Positions 1 to 12,127 of a stretch of 64,000 nucleotides of DNA are shown in pieces. The stretch comes from Methanobacterium sp. PtaB.Bin024 (lineage in GTDB: Archaea > Methanobacteriota > Methanobacteria > Methanobacteriales > Methanobacteriaceae). A program made the translations under genes and the position numbers. The notes under the pieces were generated by a model. The model was given only the letters and a program-made list of their open reading frames with translations. It ran no database searches and was not told where the DNA came from. The first letter of the stretch is position 1. Each line of letters begins with the position of its first letter. The stretch is from the NCBI GenBank assembly GCA_002067065.1, contig MVPY01000033.1, forward strand, positions 1 to 64,000, written 5' to 3'.

Positions 1-2185
<2,185 letters not shown>

Positions 2186-2287
2186 TTATTTTATATCTCA
2201 AATAAAAATAATATATGTGCTAAAAAATAAATAAAAATCGTTTTTGTATTTAGTTAACTTTTGTTACTTTAATGTTGTAGATCATAG

Positions 2288-2302
2288 TATATAAAGGTTT
2301 CG
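2288..2302 (-). promoter_or_regulatory. BRE/TATA promoter of the CDC48 gene
   Basis: On the minus strand this reads CGAAACCTTTATATA, an almost ideal archaeal BRE (CGAAA) plus TATA box. It lies about 120 bp upstream of the CDC48 start, which implies a leader of roughly 95 nt. Confidence 0.75.
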
Positions 2303-2350
2303 GTAAGAATGAGTTTATATAAGATAAAAAAATGAAAATAAAAAACGCTT

Positions 2351-3655
2351 TTAACGGATTATACCACCAAAACCCACTAGTAAATCCTCCACTTTCTTTT
2401 TTGAAGTGGTAGAAATCAACTGGTAGTTGAAGGTAACACTTTTAAAACCCTCTGGGATTTGCTCACCCTGATAAACATCTTTAACCTCAGATACAACCAC
2501 ACCCTCCAGAGAACTAATGGTACGTGATATAATTTCCGGTTGGGAGCTTTCAGGTAAAACTACAGAAACATCAAAAGCCTTTACAGGAAGATTACTTATT
2601 TTCCAGGATTGAAGTTCTTCATAAGATAAAACTTCAATATTAGAAATTTTAAGAGTTATAACTTGCTTATTCTCTTTTAAAGTGAGAAAATCAGGAGATA
2701 ATGATTCCAAAACACCAATGTGAACTTTTCCAGAGTACATGTGACGCAAACCCACCTCTTTTCCTAAAGAATTTTTGAGGGTGGTTATCTCTGCACTCAG
2801 GGCAGATATGGCCTTATCTGATCTACCCAGAGCTGCTTCAAGGTCATCAAGATGTTTAGCAGCTGAACTCATGGATTTTACAAATTCATCCTGATTTTTC
2901 TGGTTGATCATTGATTTGAGATCCTGGAATGTTTCCAGGAATGTTTCATGGACCTCTGGGATGTAGCGGTTCTGAGTCTGGATAGAATAGCACAGGTAAG
3001 GATTTTGGGCAACAATACGTGCTATCATATCCAACATAAGACTGTAAATCGGGCTGGCAAACTTGCGGGATTCTTTCACATCTACCTGCATCTTTTCAAT
3101 GGCACTGGCAATGGATATATAGGCAAAATGAGTTAAACCCTGGACAACACTCATCATCCGGTCGTGAAGTTCTGGTGTGGTCACTAAAACCCTTGCCTGT
3201 TCCTTCTCCAAAAAATCAACCACCTTATGGTACCAATTTCCCTCTTCGGTAGGTGTGAGGACAACCACCTGTCCCTCCAGAGATCTGATTCTGGGTCCGA
3301 ACATGGGATGGGTAGGGAGTACTTCCACACCTTCTGGGGCATGCTGATGCATGACCGCTGCTGGTTTCTCCTTCACAGAAGTTACATCCACCAGTAAAGA
3401 GCCTTCCCTCATATGGGGAGCCACTTCCTTTATGGTCCTAACAGTAGCATCTATGGGAACAGCTAATATCACTATCTCCGCTCGCAAGGCAGCTTCAACA
3501 TTATTAGAAGTGTAACTGGCCCCCATTTTGTTGGCTATGTTTTCCCCCATGAGAGAATTTCTACCAGTGATTGTAACCTGACATCCTTTCTTTGTAAGGA
3601 AGTTAGCCATCCAATTTCCCAGTCCACGGGTTCCACCAATAACTGCTACCTGCAT
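2351..3655 (-). CDS. tyrA: Prephenate dehydrogenase with C-terminal regulatory-like extension
   Basis: Oxidatively decarboxylates prephenate to 4-hydroxyphenylpyruvate in tyrosine synthesis. The N-terminus has a Rossmann NAD(P) site (GGTRGLG, residues 8-14), followed by the TyrA-typical substrate segment with THPMFGP and the helical dimerisation domain to about residue 280. The last 150 residues or so (434 in total) form an extra region resembling a small ferredoxin-fold/ACT-like module, which I read as regulatory without being certain. The start is the ATG at 3655. It is monocistronic and about 180 bp downstream of the CDC48 promoter region. Aromatic synthesis links it to the trp operon 10 kb away. 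Confidence 0.9.
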   Translation of the reverse strand: MQVAVIGGTRGLGNWMANFLTKKGCQVTITGRNSLMGENIANKMGASYTSNNVEAALRAEIVILAVPIDATVRTIKEVAPHMREGSLLVDVTSVKEKPAAVMHQHAPEGVEVLPTHPMFGPRIRSLEGQVVVLTPTEEGNWYHKVVDFLEKEQARVLVTTPELHDRMMSVVQGLTHFAYISIASAIEKMQVDVKESRKFASPIYSLMLDMIARIVAQNPYLCYSIQTQNRYIPEVHETFLETFQDLKSMINQKNQDEFVKSMSSAAKHLDDLEAALGRSDKAISALSAEITTLKNSLGKEVGLRHMYSGKVHIGVLESLSPDFLTLKENKQVITLKISNIEVLSYEELQSWKISNLPVKAFDVSVVLPESSQPEIISRTISSLEGVVVSEVKDVYQGEQIPEGFKSVTFNYQLISTTSKKKVEDLLVGFGGIIR

Positions 3656-3764
3656 GGAGTTATCTATAGAAACAGATGGATATATTATTTATCCCAATAT
3701 CAGGATTTATTCTAATATCCTGATTTTAATATCCTAGATGATCTTTCAGTTCATGTCACATTCT

Positions 3765-4085
3765 TCATATCTCCAGTGTTCCCACGTTCTCGTTTTTGCT
3801 ACTTCCAGCCATGGAATCCAGTGTATCTAAAAAGTCCATGAGACGAGACTCCTGCATAACTTCTAAAAACCTTTCTAATTGAATTTTATGCTGCAAGAAA
3901 ATCCCTCTCCTTTTTATAGGACGTCCAAACTCATCCAAAGGATTTATCTCTACCATTATGCTATCTTGATCTCCCCTTGTGGGTGCTTTTATCAAGAATA
4001 CCCCATCTAATGAAGTGGGGACCCTTTGCCACGGTTTAACATTTTCTAAGGTTTTTTTTATCTTGGTTTCTAACTGTTTTTCCAT
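3765..4085 (-). CDS. Uncharacterised 106-residue protein
   Basis: I do not recognise this family. It is a small soluble protein without membrane segments or cysteines. It has a basic amphipathic N-terminus, a central segment that looks like a beta-sheet (residues 25-60, with FLIKAPTRGDQDSIMVEINPL) and an acidic helical C-terminus. The start ATG is preceded by GGTGAT at good spacing, which supports translation. It is divergent from the Pelota gene and upstream of tyrA on the same strand, but separated from tyrA by about 110 bp, so co-transcription is possible but unproven. Confidence 0.6.
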   Translation of the reverse strand: MEKQLETKIKKTLENVKPWQRVPTSLDGVFLIKAPTRGDQDSIMVEINPLDEFGRPIKRRGIFLQHKIQLERFLEVMQESRLMDFLDTLDSMAGSSKNENVGTLEI

Positions 4086-4307
4086 TCATAATCACCAAAC
4101 ATCAATTTGTAATACATTTTATATAAAAGTTATGATTATTGAGATAAAACTTATGAGTTATGTAATAGAAAGTAAGGATTGTGAAAAAAAGATTTAACAT
4201 TAAATACGTGAAACATTGTGTAAAAAACATCACCCCCATATACTTTAGTTAAAATCATCATCATTAAATCAACAAAATAATTTATAAATTAAAATAAAGG
4301 TCTTATC

Positions 4308-5369
4308 ATGCGAATAGTTCATCAGGATGCTAAAAGAGGGATTATAGAGTTATTCCCTGAAACTCTAGATGATCTGTGGCATCTTTCCCACCTTATAGAA
4401 CCTGGAGATCTGGTCTCATCCCGAACCACCCGCCGTATACAGGACACCACTGGAGAACGTCTGCGCAGCGACAGAGGAATCAAAAAAACATTTTTTATGG
4501 GAATACGTGTTGAAAGCATAAATTTTCATAAGTACACTGGAAAATTACGGGCTAAAGGTGTTATTGAAAAGGGTCCAGAAGATCTGGTTTCCCTTGGCTC
4601 CCATCACACCCTGGATTTGAAACTTAACAACCCAGTGAAGATACAGAAGGAAAAATGGTCCAGATGGCACCGGAAAAGAATTAAAGAAGCCATAGACTCC
4701 TCCAAAGTACCTAAGGCCCTGGTGGTGGTGATTGAGGATGATAATGCTGATATGGGCATCCTACGCCAGTATGGTGTTGAATTTTACGGACCAATCATCG
4801 GAGGAATATCCGGGAAGAGGGTATTGCAGAAAAACCGGCAACAGATCATAAACAACTTTTACGAGGATATAGTCCAGACCATCAGTAAGTTTGAAGGGAT
4901 AAAAGGGATAGTCATTGCCGGACCAGGATTCGGTAAAAACGATTTCTACCAATTTATAAGCCAAAAACATCCTGATATAGCCAAAATATCCCGTTTAGAA
5001 AGTACTGGAGCAGGGGGGCGATCAGGGATTCATGAGGTGTTGCAGAAGGGAATCTTAGAAGAAATGGCTACTGAAGGACGTATAGCCCTGGAGATTAGGA
5101 TGATGGCCAGGGTTCTGGAAGAAATTGGGAAAACTTCCAATCTGGTGGCTTATGGTACAAATGAAGTTAAAACTGCTGCTGAAGCTGGTGCCATTGAAGA
5201 GTTGCTGGTTATAGATGAATTACTCCGCAAAAAGGATGTTGAGAAGATCATGGACATGGTTGAGAATTTGGGGGGTAAAGTGATGGTCATAAGCAGCGAA
5301 CATGATGGGGGAAAACAGTTAAGTGCCCTGGGTGGCTTAGCAGCTTTATTGAGGTACGCATTAAAGTAG
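4308..5369 (+). CDS. pelA: mRNA surveillance protein Pelota
   Basis: Archaeal Pelota/Dom34 (353 residues, normal length), the eRF1-like factor that enters stalled ribosomes with aEF1A and promotes subunit release. The three eRF1-type domains are in order: an Lsm/SH3-like N-domain (about 1-130), the central domain (about 135-265) and the C-domain (about 270-350). As expected for Pelota, the GGQ peptidyl-hydrolysis motif of true release factors is absent. An AAAGGTC Shine-Dalgarno precedes the ATG. The following MraY-like gene starts 45 bp downstream and may be co-transcribed. Confidence 0.95.
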   Translation: MRIVHQDAKRGIIELFPETLDDLWHLSHLIEPGDLVSSRTTRRIQDTTGERLRSDRGIKKTFFMGIRVESINFHKYTGKLRAKGVIEKGPEDLVSLGSHHTLDLKLNNPVKIQKEKWSRWHRKRIKEAIDSSKVPKALVVVIEDDNADMGILRQYGVEFYGPIIGGISGKRVLQKNRQQIINNFYEDIVQTISKFEGIKGIVIAGPGFGKNDFYQFISQKHPDIAKISRLESTGAGGRSGIHEVLQKGILEEMATEGRIALEIRMMARVLEEIGKTSNLVAYGTNEVKTAAEAGAIEELLVIDELLRKKDVEKIMDMVENLGGKVMVISSEHDGGKQLSALGGLAALLRYALK

Positions 5370-5414
5370 GATTTCAAGATGGATAAATAAATTATCTACA
5401 GGAGACACATTAAA

Positions 5415-6344
5415 ATGAATATTTGGGGAATGAATATAACCGGGATTTCAGTGCTAATTCTAGCATTTCTCATCTCCTTTATCCTGACTATCATCTTTCA
5501 ACAACTATTTTCTCGCCTAGGAGGTAATCTCTACACCCCTATCCGAGGAGGAACACCCAGAGCAGTTGGAATTGCCCCATTTATAGTACTTTTGTTATTT
5601 TTCCCACCACCTGGAAATTATCTTATTGGAATAATAGGAATATTCGCATTTATGGATGATTTGATTGGTAGGAAAAAAATTAAACAACTTCCATTTGAAA
5701 CTGGGCAGCTTTCCAGGGGTATTGGGATGCTTCTGGTTATGGTAGTGGGATATTTCTACTTTGGCCCGGTTTCAATCCTCATCGCCCTGATGATACAACC
5801 CATGAACATCGCTGACATGCAACCCGGAACTGCAGCATCCACTGTGATTATAATGAGCTCCATTATGGCAACTCTACTCTACCTCACCACTGGAAATCCG
5901 TACTCATCAGCACTGATCCTTTTAGCTGCCTGTATTGGATATGCTCCCCTTGACTATCAGGGGAAAATTATGATGGGCGAAGTGGGAAACCATTCCTTTG
6001 GAGTATGTTTAGGAATATTATACACATTCCTTGGAATGAATATAGCAGATTTCCATAACTGGGGAAATTGGAGTGTGTTTTTGATTGTGATGGTCCTTCT
6101 AATTATCACCAGTTTATTAATAGCATCCTTAAGACGTTCAAACCTTAAAAAATTCCTTGAAACCAGCTTAAATATTCCAAACCCTACATTTGGAGATTTA
6201 ATAATAGATGTGTTGACTGGTGGTGGCCTGGGAGATCTTTTCCGAAAATTAACATTAAGTAAAAGAAGCATAACTATAAAAAATAGGTTTTTAATCATTT
6301 TGGGCTTTCGAAGATTAATTTATAATCCTTATACCACGTTATAA
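5415..6344 (+). CDS. MraY-like (GT4) membrane phosphoglycosyl transferase
   Basis: A polytopic membrane protein (309 residues, about 9-10 predicted helices) related to the MraY/WecA superfamily, which moves a sugar phosphate from a UDP-sugar onto a polyprenyl phosphate. The recognisable active-site loops are FAFMDDLIGRKK (the paired-Asp loop, about residue 78), NIADMQPGTAAS (equivalent of the NxxxxDG loop) and MGEVGNHSFG (equivalent of MGDxGS). The last two differ from bacterial MraY, as known for pseudomurein makers. I infer the first lipid-linked step of pseudomurein synthesis. Another polyprenyl-linked glycan pathway is possible. It follows pelA by 45 bp. Confidence 0.75.
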   Translation: MNIWGMNITGISVLILAFLISFILTIIFQQLFSRLGGNLYTPIRGGTPRAVGIAPFIVLLLFFPPPGNYLIGIIGIFAFMDDLIGRKKIKQLPFETGQLSRGIGMLLVMVVGYFYFGPVSILIALMIQPMNIADMQPGTAASTVIIMSSIMATLLYLTTGNPYSSALILLAACIGYAPLDYQGKIMMGEVGNHSFGVCLGILYTFLGMNIADFHNWGNWSVFLIVMVLLIITSLLIASLRRSNLKKFLETSLNIPNPTFGDLIIDVLTGGGLGDLFRKLTLSKRSITIKNRFLIILGFRRLIYNPYTTL

Positions 6345-6434
6345 AACTTTTTATAAGAATTAAGATTAGTTTTTAAGCCAAATACATTTAAAAGAAATCA
6401 GAATAAAAAAAGAAAAAAATATTTGAGGCCTATT

Positions 6435-7574
6435 TCATTGTTTTCCTCTCCTCAATGAATATGTCGCCAAAACCATGAACAATACGGCGAATATCACCAG
6501 AGCTAGTAGATCTGGCCATATTTTATCCAATCCCCATCCTTTAAGCATCACTGCTCGGCAAGCATTCACTGCATAAGTAGGCGGAATTAAATAGGATAAC
6601 GGCCTCAACCATTCTGGAATGGCCTGGATTGGCCAAAATATACCTGAAAGCAAGAATGCAGGTAATACTACAAATGGGAAGAATTGTATTGCCTGTTCTG
6701 GACGTTTGGCCAAGCTGGATAATAGTATTCCCAGTGCCTGACAGGTTACTGCCAGAATAGCCACTGCCAAAAAGGCTAAAAGTACGTTTCCAACCACCAT
6801 GATATTGAATATCAGGATGGCAATAATGAGGAGGAGTGCAACTTGCATGATTCCCAGTGTGCCGAATGTAATGGCGTATCCTGTCACTACTTCCCCTTCT
6901 GTAACCGGAGTGGCCAGTACTCGTTCAAGAGTGCCATTGGAACGTTCACTTACGAAGGTTATAAGAGTTAGTATGGTGGTTAACAGGTAGACTACAAAGG
7001 CCAGTATCCCTGGCACGAAGAAATCAATAAATTCTGCATCTTTACCATATATAGGATCTGAAGTTACTTTCAGTGCAGGGTTTACCCCTTCTTCGACCAT
7101 GGTATCAGAAACTGCATCGTTTACCGTCTTTAAGATGGCATTTTTGATGTTGGTTATACTGTCATCACCCTGAATTATAATCTCGGCACTGTCTGGATAG
7201 GATGAGTTTTCAGTCTTCAAAATGGCATTTTCAGTGAAGTTCTCAGGAAATATGATCACTGCAGATGCCTGGCCATCTATCACCTTTTGTCGTGCCTCAT
7301 CAATGTTACTTATATTCTGGATTTTCAAAACACTAGTATCAAGATTAGAAATGATTTTTTCTGACATATATGTGGTGTTTCCCATGGGAAGGGTGAATCC
7401 CTGGTCCTGATTTACAATGATAACATTCACATCCTCCACATCACCACTGAAAGCCAGACCAAATATGCACATGGCAAAGATGGGTGCTATGAATAACATG
7501 GCCAGACTGCGCTTATCATTGGCCACATCACGGAAAACTCGACGACTAACAGCCATCACACGATAAAACTTCAT
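6435..7574 (-). CDS. ABC-2 type exporter permease
   Basis: Membrane half of an ABC exporter (379 residues). The topology is typical of the YhgE/ABC-2 class: one N-terminal helix (about 24-44), a large extracytoplasmic domain (about 45-180), then five to six helices ending in a C-terminal helix with a basic tail. The conserved ABC-2 segment FVPGILAFVVYLL followed by ERSNGTLERVLATPV is present. Its start overlaps the stop of the upstream ATPase gene by 4 bp (ATGA), so the two are translationally coupled. The substrate cannot be deduced; the divergent TrmB regulator suggests inducible export or efflux. Confidence 0.88.
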   Translation of the reverse strand: MKFYRVMAVSRRVFRDVANDKRSLAMLFIAPIFAMCIFGLAFSGDVEDVNVIIVNQDQGFTLPMGNTTYMSEKIISNLDTSVLKIQNISNIDEARQKVIDGQASAVIIFPENFTENAILKTENSSYPDSAEIIIQGDDSITNIKNAILKTVNDAVSDTMVEEGVNPALKVTSDPIYGKDAEFIDFFVPGILAFVVYLLTTILTLITFVSERSNGTLERVLATPVTEGEVVTGYAITFGTLGIMQVALLLIIAILIFNIMVVGNVLLAFLAVAILAVTCQALGILLSSLAKRPEQAIQFFPFVVLPAFLLSGIFWPIQAIPEWLRPLSYLIPPTYAVNACRAVMLKGWGLDKIWPDLLALVIFAVLFMVLATYSLRRGKQ

Positions 7575-8326
7575 GAACCCACCTCTTCATGGGCCTCATC
7601 CCTTTTAGAGAACTCCATAAATGCATCCTCAAGTGAATCTTTACCACTTTCTTCAAGCAGATTTAAGGGTGCATCTTCTGCTATGAGATGGCCTCTCTGC
7701 ATAAAACCTATGCGGTCACAGTGGCGTGCCTCGTCCATGTAATGGGTTGTTATGAGAATGGTAACTCCCCTTTCACGTAACTGGTTGAAATAATTCCAGA
7801 ATGACACTCTGAGTTCAGGATCAACACCCACAGTAGGTTCATCAAGAAATAAAAGTTCCGGCTGGTGAATTAGGGTGCATGCCAGTGACACTCGGTGTTT
7901 CATTCCTCCTGAGAGGTTTTCCGCCATTTCATATTTCCAGTCAGCAAGATCTACGAATTTTAGAAGTTCATCTTCCCTTTTTTCCATTTCATCCTTTCCA
8001 AGGTTGAATATCCTTCCATAAAACTTAAGATTTTGATCCACGGTAAGTCCCAGGTAAACACCCGTTTCCTGGGGCATGTACCCGATTTTAGAAGATATTT
8101 TACCATCAGGAATTTTCTCACCCAGCACCCTTGCATCTCCTGAGGTGGGGTTGATGATGCTGGCCATCATTTTGATCATGGTAGTTTTGCCTGCACCATT
8201 AGGACCCAAAAGTCCATATATCTCACCCCTCTTCACTTTAAGGTTCAAATCATTCACTGCAGTGAAATCTTTGAATTTCTTGGTGATATGGTTGGTTAAA
8301 ATGGCATATTCATTCTCTGAAATCAT
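7571..8326 (-). CDS. ABC exporter ATP-binding subunit
   Basis: Cytoplasmic ATPase of the exporter (251 residues from the preferred start). Walker A GPNGAGKT lies near residues 41-48, signature LSGGM near 137, Walker B LLFLDEPTVG, and the switch histidine in ITTHYMDEA. I chose the ATG at 8326 because it has GGAAAGGTG at correct spacing. An in-frame GTG at 8392 would add 22 residues that match no part of the fold. It overlaps the permease gene by 4 bp and is divergent from the TrmB gene. Confidence 0.9.
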   Translation of the reverse strand: MISENEYAILTNHITKKFKDFTAVNDLNLKVKRGEIYGLLGPNGAGKTTMIKMMASIINPTSGDARVLGEKIPDGKISSKIGYMPQETGVYLGLTVDQNLKFYGRIFNLGKDEMEKREDELLKFVDLADWKYEMAENLSGGMKHRVSLACTLIHQPELLFLDEPTVGVDPELRVSFWNYFNQLRERGVTILITTHYMDEARHCDRIGFMQRGHLIAEDAPLNLLEESGKDSLEDAFMEFSKRDEAHEEVGS

Positions 8327-8486
8327 ATCTTTCACCTTTCCTACTTCTAACTTTATGATATCCCGAGAAGAAACATTTATAGGTTTTGTCACTAATAGAG
8401 TATAAAATGAAACATAAAGATTAACCTGTAATTAAAAGATCTATGAAACAAGGATAAAAATAAATAAAACCAAAGGAAGCGATTGA

Positions 8487-9293
8487 ATGGCCTTAAACAG
8501 AGAATCAATGGAGGCTTTAAGATTAATGGGCCTCACCGATTATGAAACACAAGCCTATGTGGCATTGACATCATTAATTTCTGCAAATGCCACTGAAATT
8601 AGTTTAGCCGCCAATGTCCCCCGATCAAAAGTATATCAAGTGTTAAGAAGTCTGGTGGAAAAAGATTTCATTGAAATGAACAGGGGAAAACCTTTAAAAT
8701 TCACAGTAATCCCTCCACACGAAGTATTTAAAAGATCCAGAGACCATATCCGGGAAACCATGGATCAGGCAGAGGCTGAACTTAACATGGTTTATGAAAG
8801 TCAAATTCCCCAGGTTCCAGCACCCATCTGGCTGCTGCATGGCCAAGACAAAATCATGAGTAAGGAAACAGAAATCATATCCCGTGCTAAAGAATCGCTG
8901 TTTATTATGGGGGGTTTAATGTTTCCAGAAGAACCTGATAAACTTAAAAGTAACCTTGAAAAACCATTACAAAAAGGGATTAAGATAAGAATGCTCACCG
9001 CTCCTGTATGTTGGGTTGATGATGTTGAAGTTCCCACCCAGGAGATTTTAAAAAGTTTACCCCTGAAAATCAAATTTTTCCCTGTTCCCTTTATTAAACT
9101 CGTTGTAAGGGATAAAAAAGAGATGTTGATAGCATTCTGTAAACTTTCAGGGAACACAGCCATCTCTGAAACTGCCATAGGCATATGGAATCAATACCAG
9201 GAATTTGTGGACACGATAGCCGGTATCTACGAGTTCATCTGGAATACAGATTTTTTCAATGAAAGTCAATCATTAAATAAGAATCTTCATTAA
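8487..9293 (+). CDS. TrmB-family transcriptional regulator
   Basis: An archaeal TrmB-type regulator (268 residues). An N-terminal winged helix (about 10-75) carries LTDYETQAYVALTS and the recognition region NVPRSKVYQVLRSLVEKDFI. A short coiled coil and the TrmB effector-binding domain related to the phospholipase D fold (about 105-255) follow. AAAGGAAG precedes the ATG. It is divergent from the ABC exporter operon across about 160 bp, the usual layout for a local regulator, so I infer control of that exporter. The ligand is not evident. Confidence 0.85.
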   Translation: MALNRESMEALRLMGLTDYETQAYVALTSLISANATEISLAANVPRSKVYQVLRSLVEKDFIEMNRGKPLKFTVIPPHEVFKRSRDHIRETMDQAEAELNMVYESQIPQVPAPIWLLHGQDKIMSKETEIISRAKESLFIMGGLMFPEEPDKLKSNLEKPLQKGIKIRMLTAPVCWVDDVEVPTQEILKSLPLKIKFFPVPFIKLVVRDKKEMLIAFCKLSGNTAISETAIGIWNQYQEFVDTIAGIYEFIWNTDFFNESQSLNKNLH

Positions 9294-9392
9294 TTTCTTA
9301 GATAAGAATTTCTGGAAAGATTTATTACGAAATGTTGCCAATATGAAATAATTACCAAACATAATAATGATTTTATGCTTAAAGGAGTTTGA

Positions 9393-10439
9393 ATGAAGGC
9401 TTTATTTATAGTTACTGGAAGAGGAATTGGGGGAGATGCAGTCACCGCCCTCAATATTGCCCATGCCCTATCCAAATATGGTGTTGAATGTGAATTTGCA
9501 TTAGATCACAGCGCACCTGGACTTTTACTCAAAAAACATGATTTAAACTGGTATAAAATCAGCATTCCTCAAGCCGGAGGTCATGCTGCAACTAAAAAAA
9601 CCCTGGCAAAAGCTGCGGTTAAAACTTCTAAAGCTGCAGTTGAAGCTGCCCGCCTCATAAGGAAAGTGAAACCCGATGTTGTAGTGGGTGTGATTGGAGG
9701 TGGAGCTGTGGTTGGATGTTTAGGAGCTAAAATGGCCAACACACCCTCAGTCGGCATTTTAATAACCCCTGCTGATGCCAAAGTGTGCACTAAAATCACT
9801 ACCACTGTGGCCTTGCCTGAATCAAACCTCTTCCAGCTTGATATGAATGATGAAAGGATTCATAAAGCCTTTTCCCCTGTTGATCCCGAGATTGTTGTGG
9901 GAAATAAGGATAAAGCACTTGATAAGTTGCCAGAAGAGTTTGATTCTGATCGTCCCACCATTCTGTTCTCATCTGGCTCCACTTTGTTTGAAAAAATGGC
10001 ATTGGGAGCATCAAAACTGGGGAAAAGTGGTGTAAACGCCAATATACTGGTTGTTGGAGATCCGTTGGAAGAAAAATATCGGGAATATCTTAAGGAAAAA
10101 AACATTATTTATCTGGGTTACATTGACTGGATAAGAGACCTTTACAAAATCATTGACCTAGCTGTGCTTACTGATGATGGTATGATGATCCAGGAAGCTA
10201 TTGCATGTCAGTTACCCATCATAGCCCTGTTAGGAGTTAAATACGGAAGATATCATAATCTTGCCGCAATTTTTGAAGGAGCAGTGCTGGAAAGTGAACT
10301 TGAAGACATCCTAAAAGTTACTGAACACGCATTAACTGATCTGGGCAAATTAAAAGAAAATGCACTTAAATACAGTGAAGATGTCCTAAAAGCTTCTGAC
10401 AAAATAGCCAATATCATATATAACAGAATTGAGGGATGA
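9393..10439 (+). CDS. MurG-like family 28 glycosyltransferase
   Basis: A GT-B fold glycosyltransferase (348 residues) related to MurG, which transfers a sugar from a UDP-sugar to a lipid-linked acceptor on the inner membrane face. Seen: an N-terminal glycine-rich loop (TGRGIGGDAVTALNIA), the acceptor-domain segment VVVGVIGGGAVVGCLGAK, and a C-terminal nucleotide-sugar region with ILFSSGSTLFEK and a MurG-like DDGMMIQEAIACQLPII stretch. AAAGGAG precedes the ATG. With the MraY-like gene 3 kb upstream it fits pseudomurein precursor assembly, an inference only, since neither substrate is visible. Confidence 0.72.
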   Translation: MKALFIVTGRGIGGDAVTALNIAHALSKYGVECEFALDHSAPGLLLKKHDLNWYKISIPQAGGHAATKKTLAKAAVKTSKAAVEAARLIRKVKPDVVVGVIGGGAVVGCLGAKMANTPSVGILITPADAKVCTKITTTVALPESNLFQLDMNDERIHKAFSPVDPEIVVGNKDKALDKLPEEFDSDRPTILFSSGSTLFEKMALGASKLGKSGVNANILVVGDPLEEKYREYLKEKNIIYLGYIDWIRDLYKIIDLAVLTDDGMMIQEAIACQLPIIALLGVKYGRYHNLAAIFEGAVLESELEDILKVTEHALTDLGKLKENALKYSEDVLKASDKIANIIYNRIEG

Positions 10440-10585
10440 ATAAACACAATCATTTGCGTATTCTGAGAATTACACTTAAGCATGCTGGTTTTAGGCAGGA
10501 TCAATCTGTTATTTATTATTTAACTGTAATTTATTTAGCCATATTATTTTATTCAACCATAATATCCATTTAACCACACAATTAC

Positions 10586-11902
10586 TTAACCGTATTTTGC
10601 CAAAAAATGCAGTAATTTATAAATTGCATCTGTTGAGGGGTGTGTTTCAATAAAATCATCAAAGTCAGAGGTTTTATAACCATCCTTAATCATTTTGGCC
10701 AGATATGGCATGCTGGTTCTGGATGAAGGAGATATTGAAGATGCACTTAGTATAGCACCAGTTTCCATGTTTGCCGATATTTTGGTAAAACCTGTATTCC
10801 CATCTAAAACATTCCAAAAAGATCCGGGACCTCCTGAACCAGGGATGCGAACATTGAATGATTCTGATTCATCTTTAGAATTTTTAAATTGATTTTCAGT
10901 GTTTAAAAAGCTAACTGGATAGTAAAGTGTTAATGATTGGGGTATGATGGAATAATCCATAGTAGCCGATATTTCACAGGCATTTCTCGCTGCAACAACA
11001 CCCTCCATACGTGCCACCGGAGTATTTCCAACCGTCCCTACAACATCACCCGCAGCATAAATAGATGAATTGCTGGTTTTCATCTGTTCATTAACAATTA
11101 TTTGACCCCTGGATCCGATTTCAACCAGGTTTTTAGCTATTTCTGAGTTGGGTGTCATGCCAGTAGCCAGGAATACAGGTCCATCCACTTTGCCATTGGA
11201 AGTAATTGCACCCTCACCTGTTATTTCATTAACTTGCACATTTTCCTGGATTTCTACATCACGAAGAAGATGTTCTAATACATATTTTTTGATTTCACCA
11301 TCTAGATTTCTTAAAAAACTGCCACGACATAGGACTTTAACCTGACTTCCCAGTGATGAAAATATTCCTGCAAATTCTGCGGCAATTACACCGCTTCCAA
11401 CGATATTTAGTTTATCCGGGACTTTTTTAAAATCTAAAACATCCCTGTAGGTTAAAGCATTCTCCACTCCAGGGACAGGTGGGATGAATGGTCTAGAACC
11501 TGTGGATATTAAGAGTTTATCATAGGAGTACTCTGCTCCATCAACTTCCACTTTCTCTTCGTTAATCTTTGATGCTTCTCCCAGGACTATTTTTGCTCCT
11601 GATTCTCTGGTTTCATGTTTTAAGACCTTTTCTATTTTACCTGTGACCTTTTTTATTCCCTGGGCAACTTTGGAATAATCAACTTGGGGTTGGTTAGAGA
11701 TGATATCCATTTGGTGGAAGTTCTTAGAGTCCTCATGGAAACGGACCACATCATTCAACCCACAGACTACCATACAGCCTTCATGAAGGCAAGTTCCTCC
11801 AATATGTTTTTTCTCAATTAATGTGACTTCTGCATCAAGTTGTGCTGCTTCCATGGCTGCAGTGCGGCCTGCTGGTCCTCCTCCGATTATCACCATTTTC
11901 AT
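10586..11902 (-). CDS. FAD-dependent pyridine nucleotide-disulfide oxidoreductase
   Basis: A class I flavoprotein disulfide reductase related to dihydrolipoamide dehydrogenase and mercuric reductase (438 residues). It has the FAD loop GGGPAGRTAA at the N-terminus, the redox-active pair in GGTCLHEGC, an NAD(P)-binding loop (NIVGSGVIAAEFAGIF), the second FAD motif (IYAAGDVVG) and a dimerisation domain. The canonical HPT-E pair of dihydrolipoamide dehydrogenase appears here as ETHPSTDAIYK, so the substrate is uncertain. I place the start at the ATG at 11902, which sits behind AGGTGG, rather than 27 bp upstream. No lipoyl partner genes lie nearby. Confidence 0.82.
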   Translation of the reverse strand: MKMVIIGGGPAGRTAAMEAAQLDAEVTLIEKKHIGGTCLHEGCMVVCGLNDVVRFHEDSKNFHQMDIISNQPQVDYSKVAQGIKKVTGKIEKVLKHETRESGAKIVLGEASKINEEKVEVDGAEYSYDKLLISTGSRPFIPPVPGVENALTYRDVLDFKKVPDKLNIVGSGVIAAEFAGIFSSLGSQVKVLCRGSFLRNLDGEIKKYVLEHLLRDVEIQENVQVNEITGEGAITSNGKVDGPVFLATGMTPNSEIAKNLVEIGSRGQIIVNEQMKTSNSSIYAAGDVVGTVGNTPVARMEGVVAARNACEISATMDYSIIPQSLTLYYPVSFLNTENQFKNSKDESESFNVRIPGSGGPGSFWNVLDGNTGFTKISANMETGAILSASSISPSSRTSMPYLAKMIKDGYKTSDFDDFIETHPSTDAIYKLLHFLAKYG

Positions 11903-12127
11903 TTCATCATCCCACCTAAAGTAATACACATCACTTTACTCATAATTTTTAAAAATTCGTTCCTCCCCAAGATATTTATATTGTGATGAGTATCTATTAA
12001 AATAACTAAACTTTGGATGAATTCTTACAAGAAAACTTCTGATTTAATACAATTCAAGGTAAAGTTAATCCAACCAATCCAAATATAAATATTAACTATT
12101 TAAAATGAATTTTAAAAGGTGATCGTA

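Noticed and set aside
8327..8392. GTG start for the ABC ATPase giving 22 more residues
   Set aside because: The ATG at 8326 has a strong GGAAAGGTG site, and the extra residues fit no part of the ABC fold.
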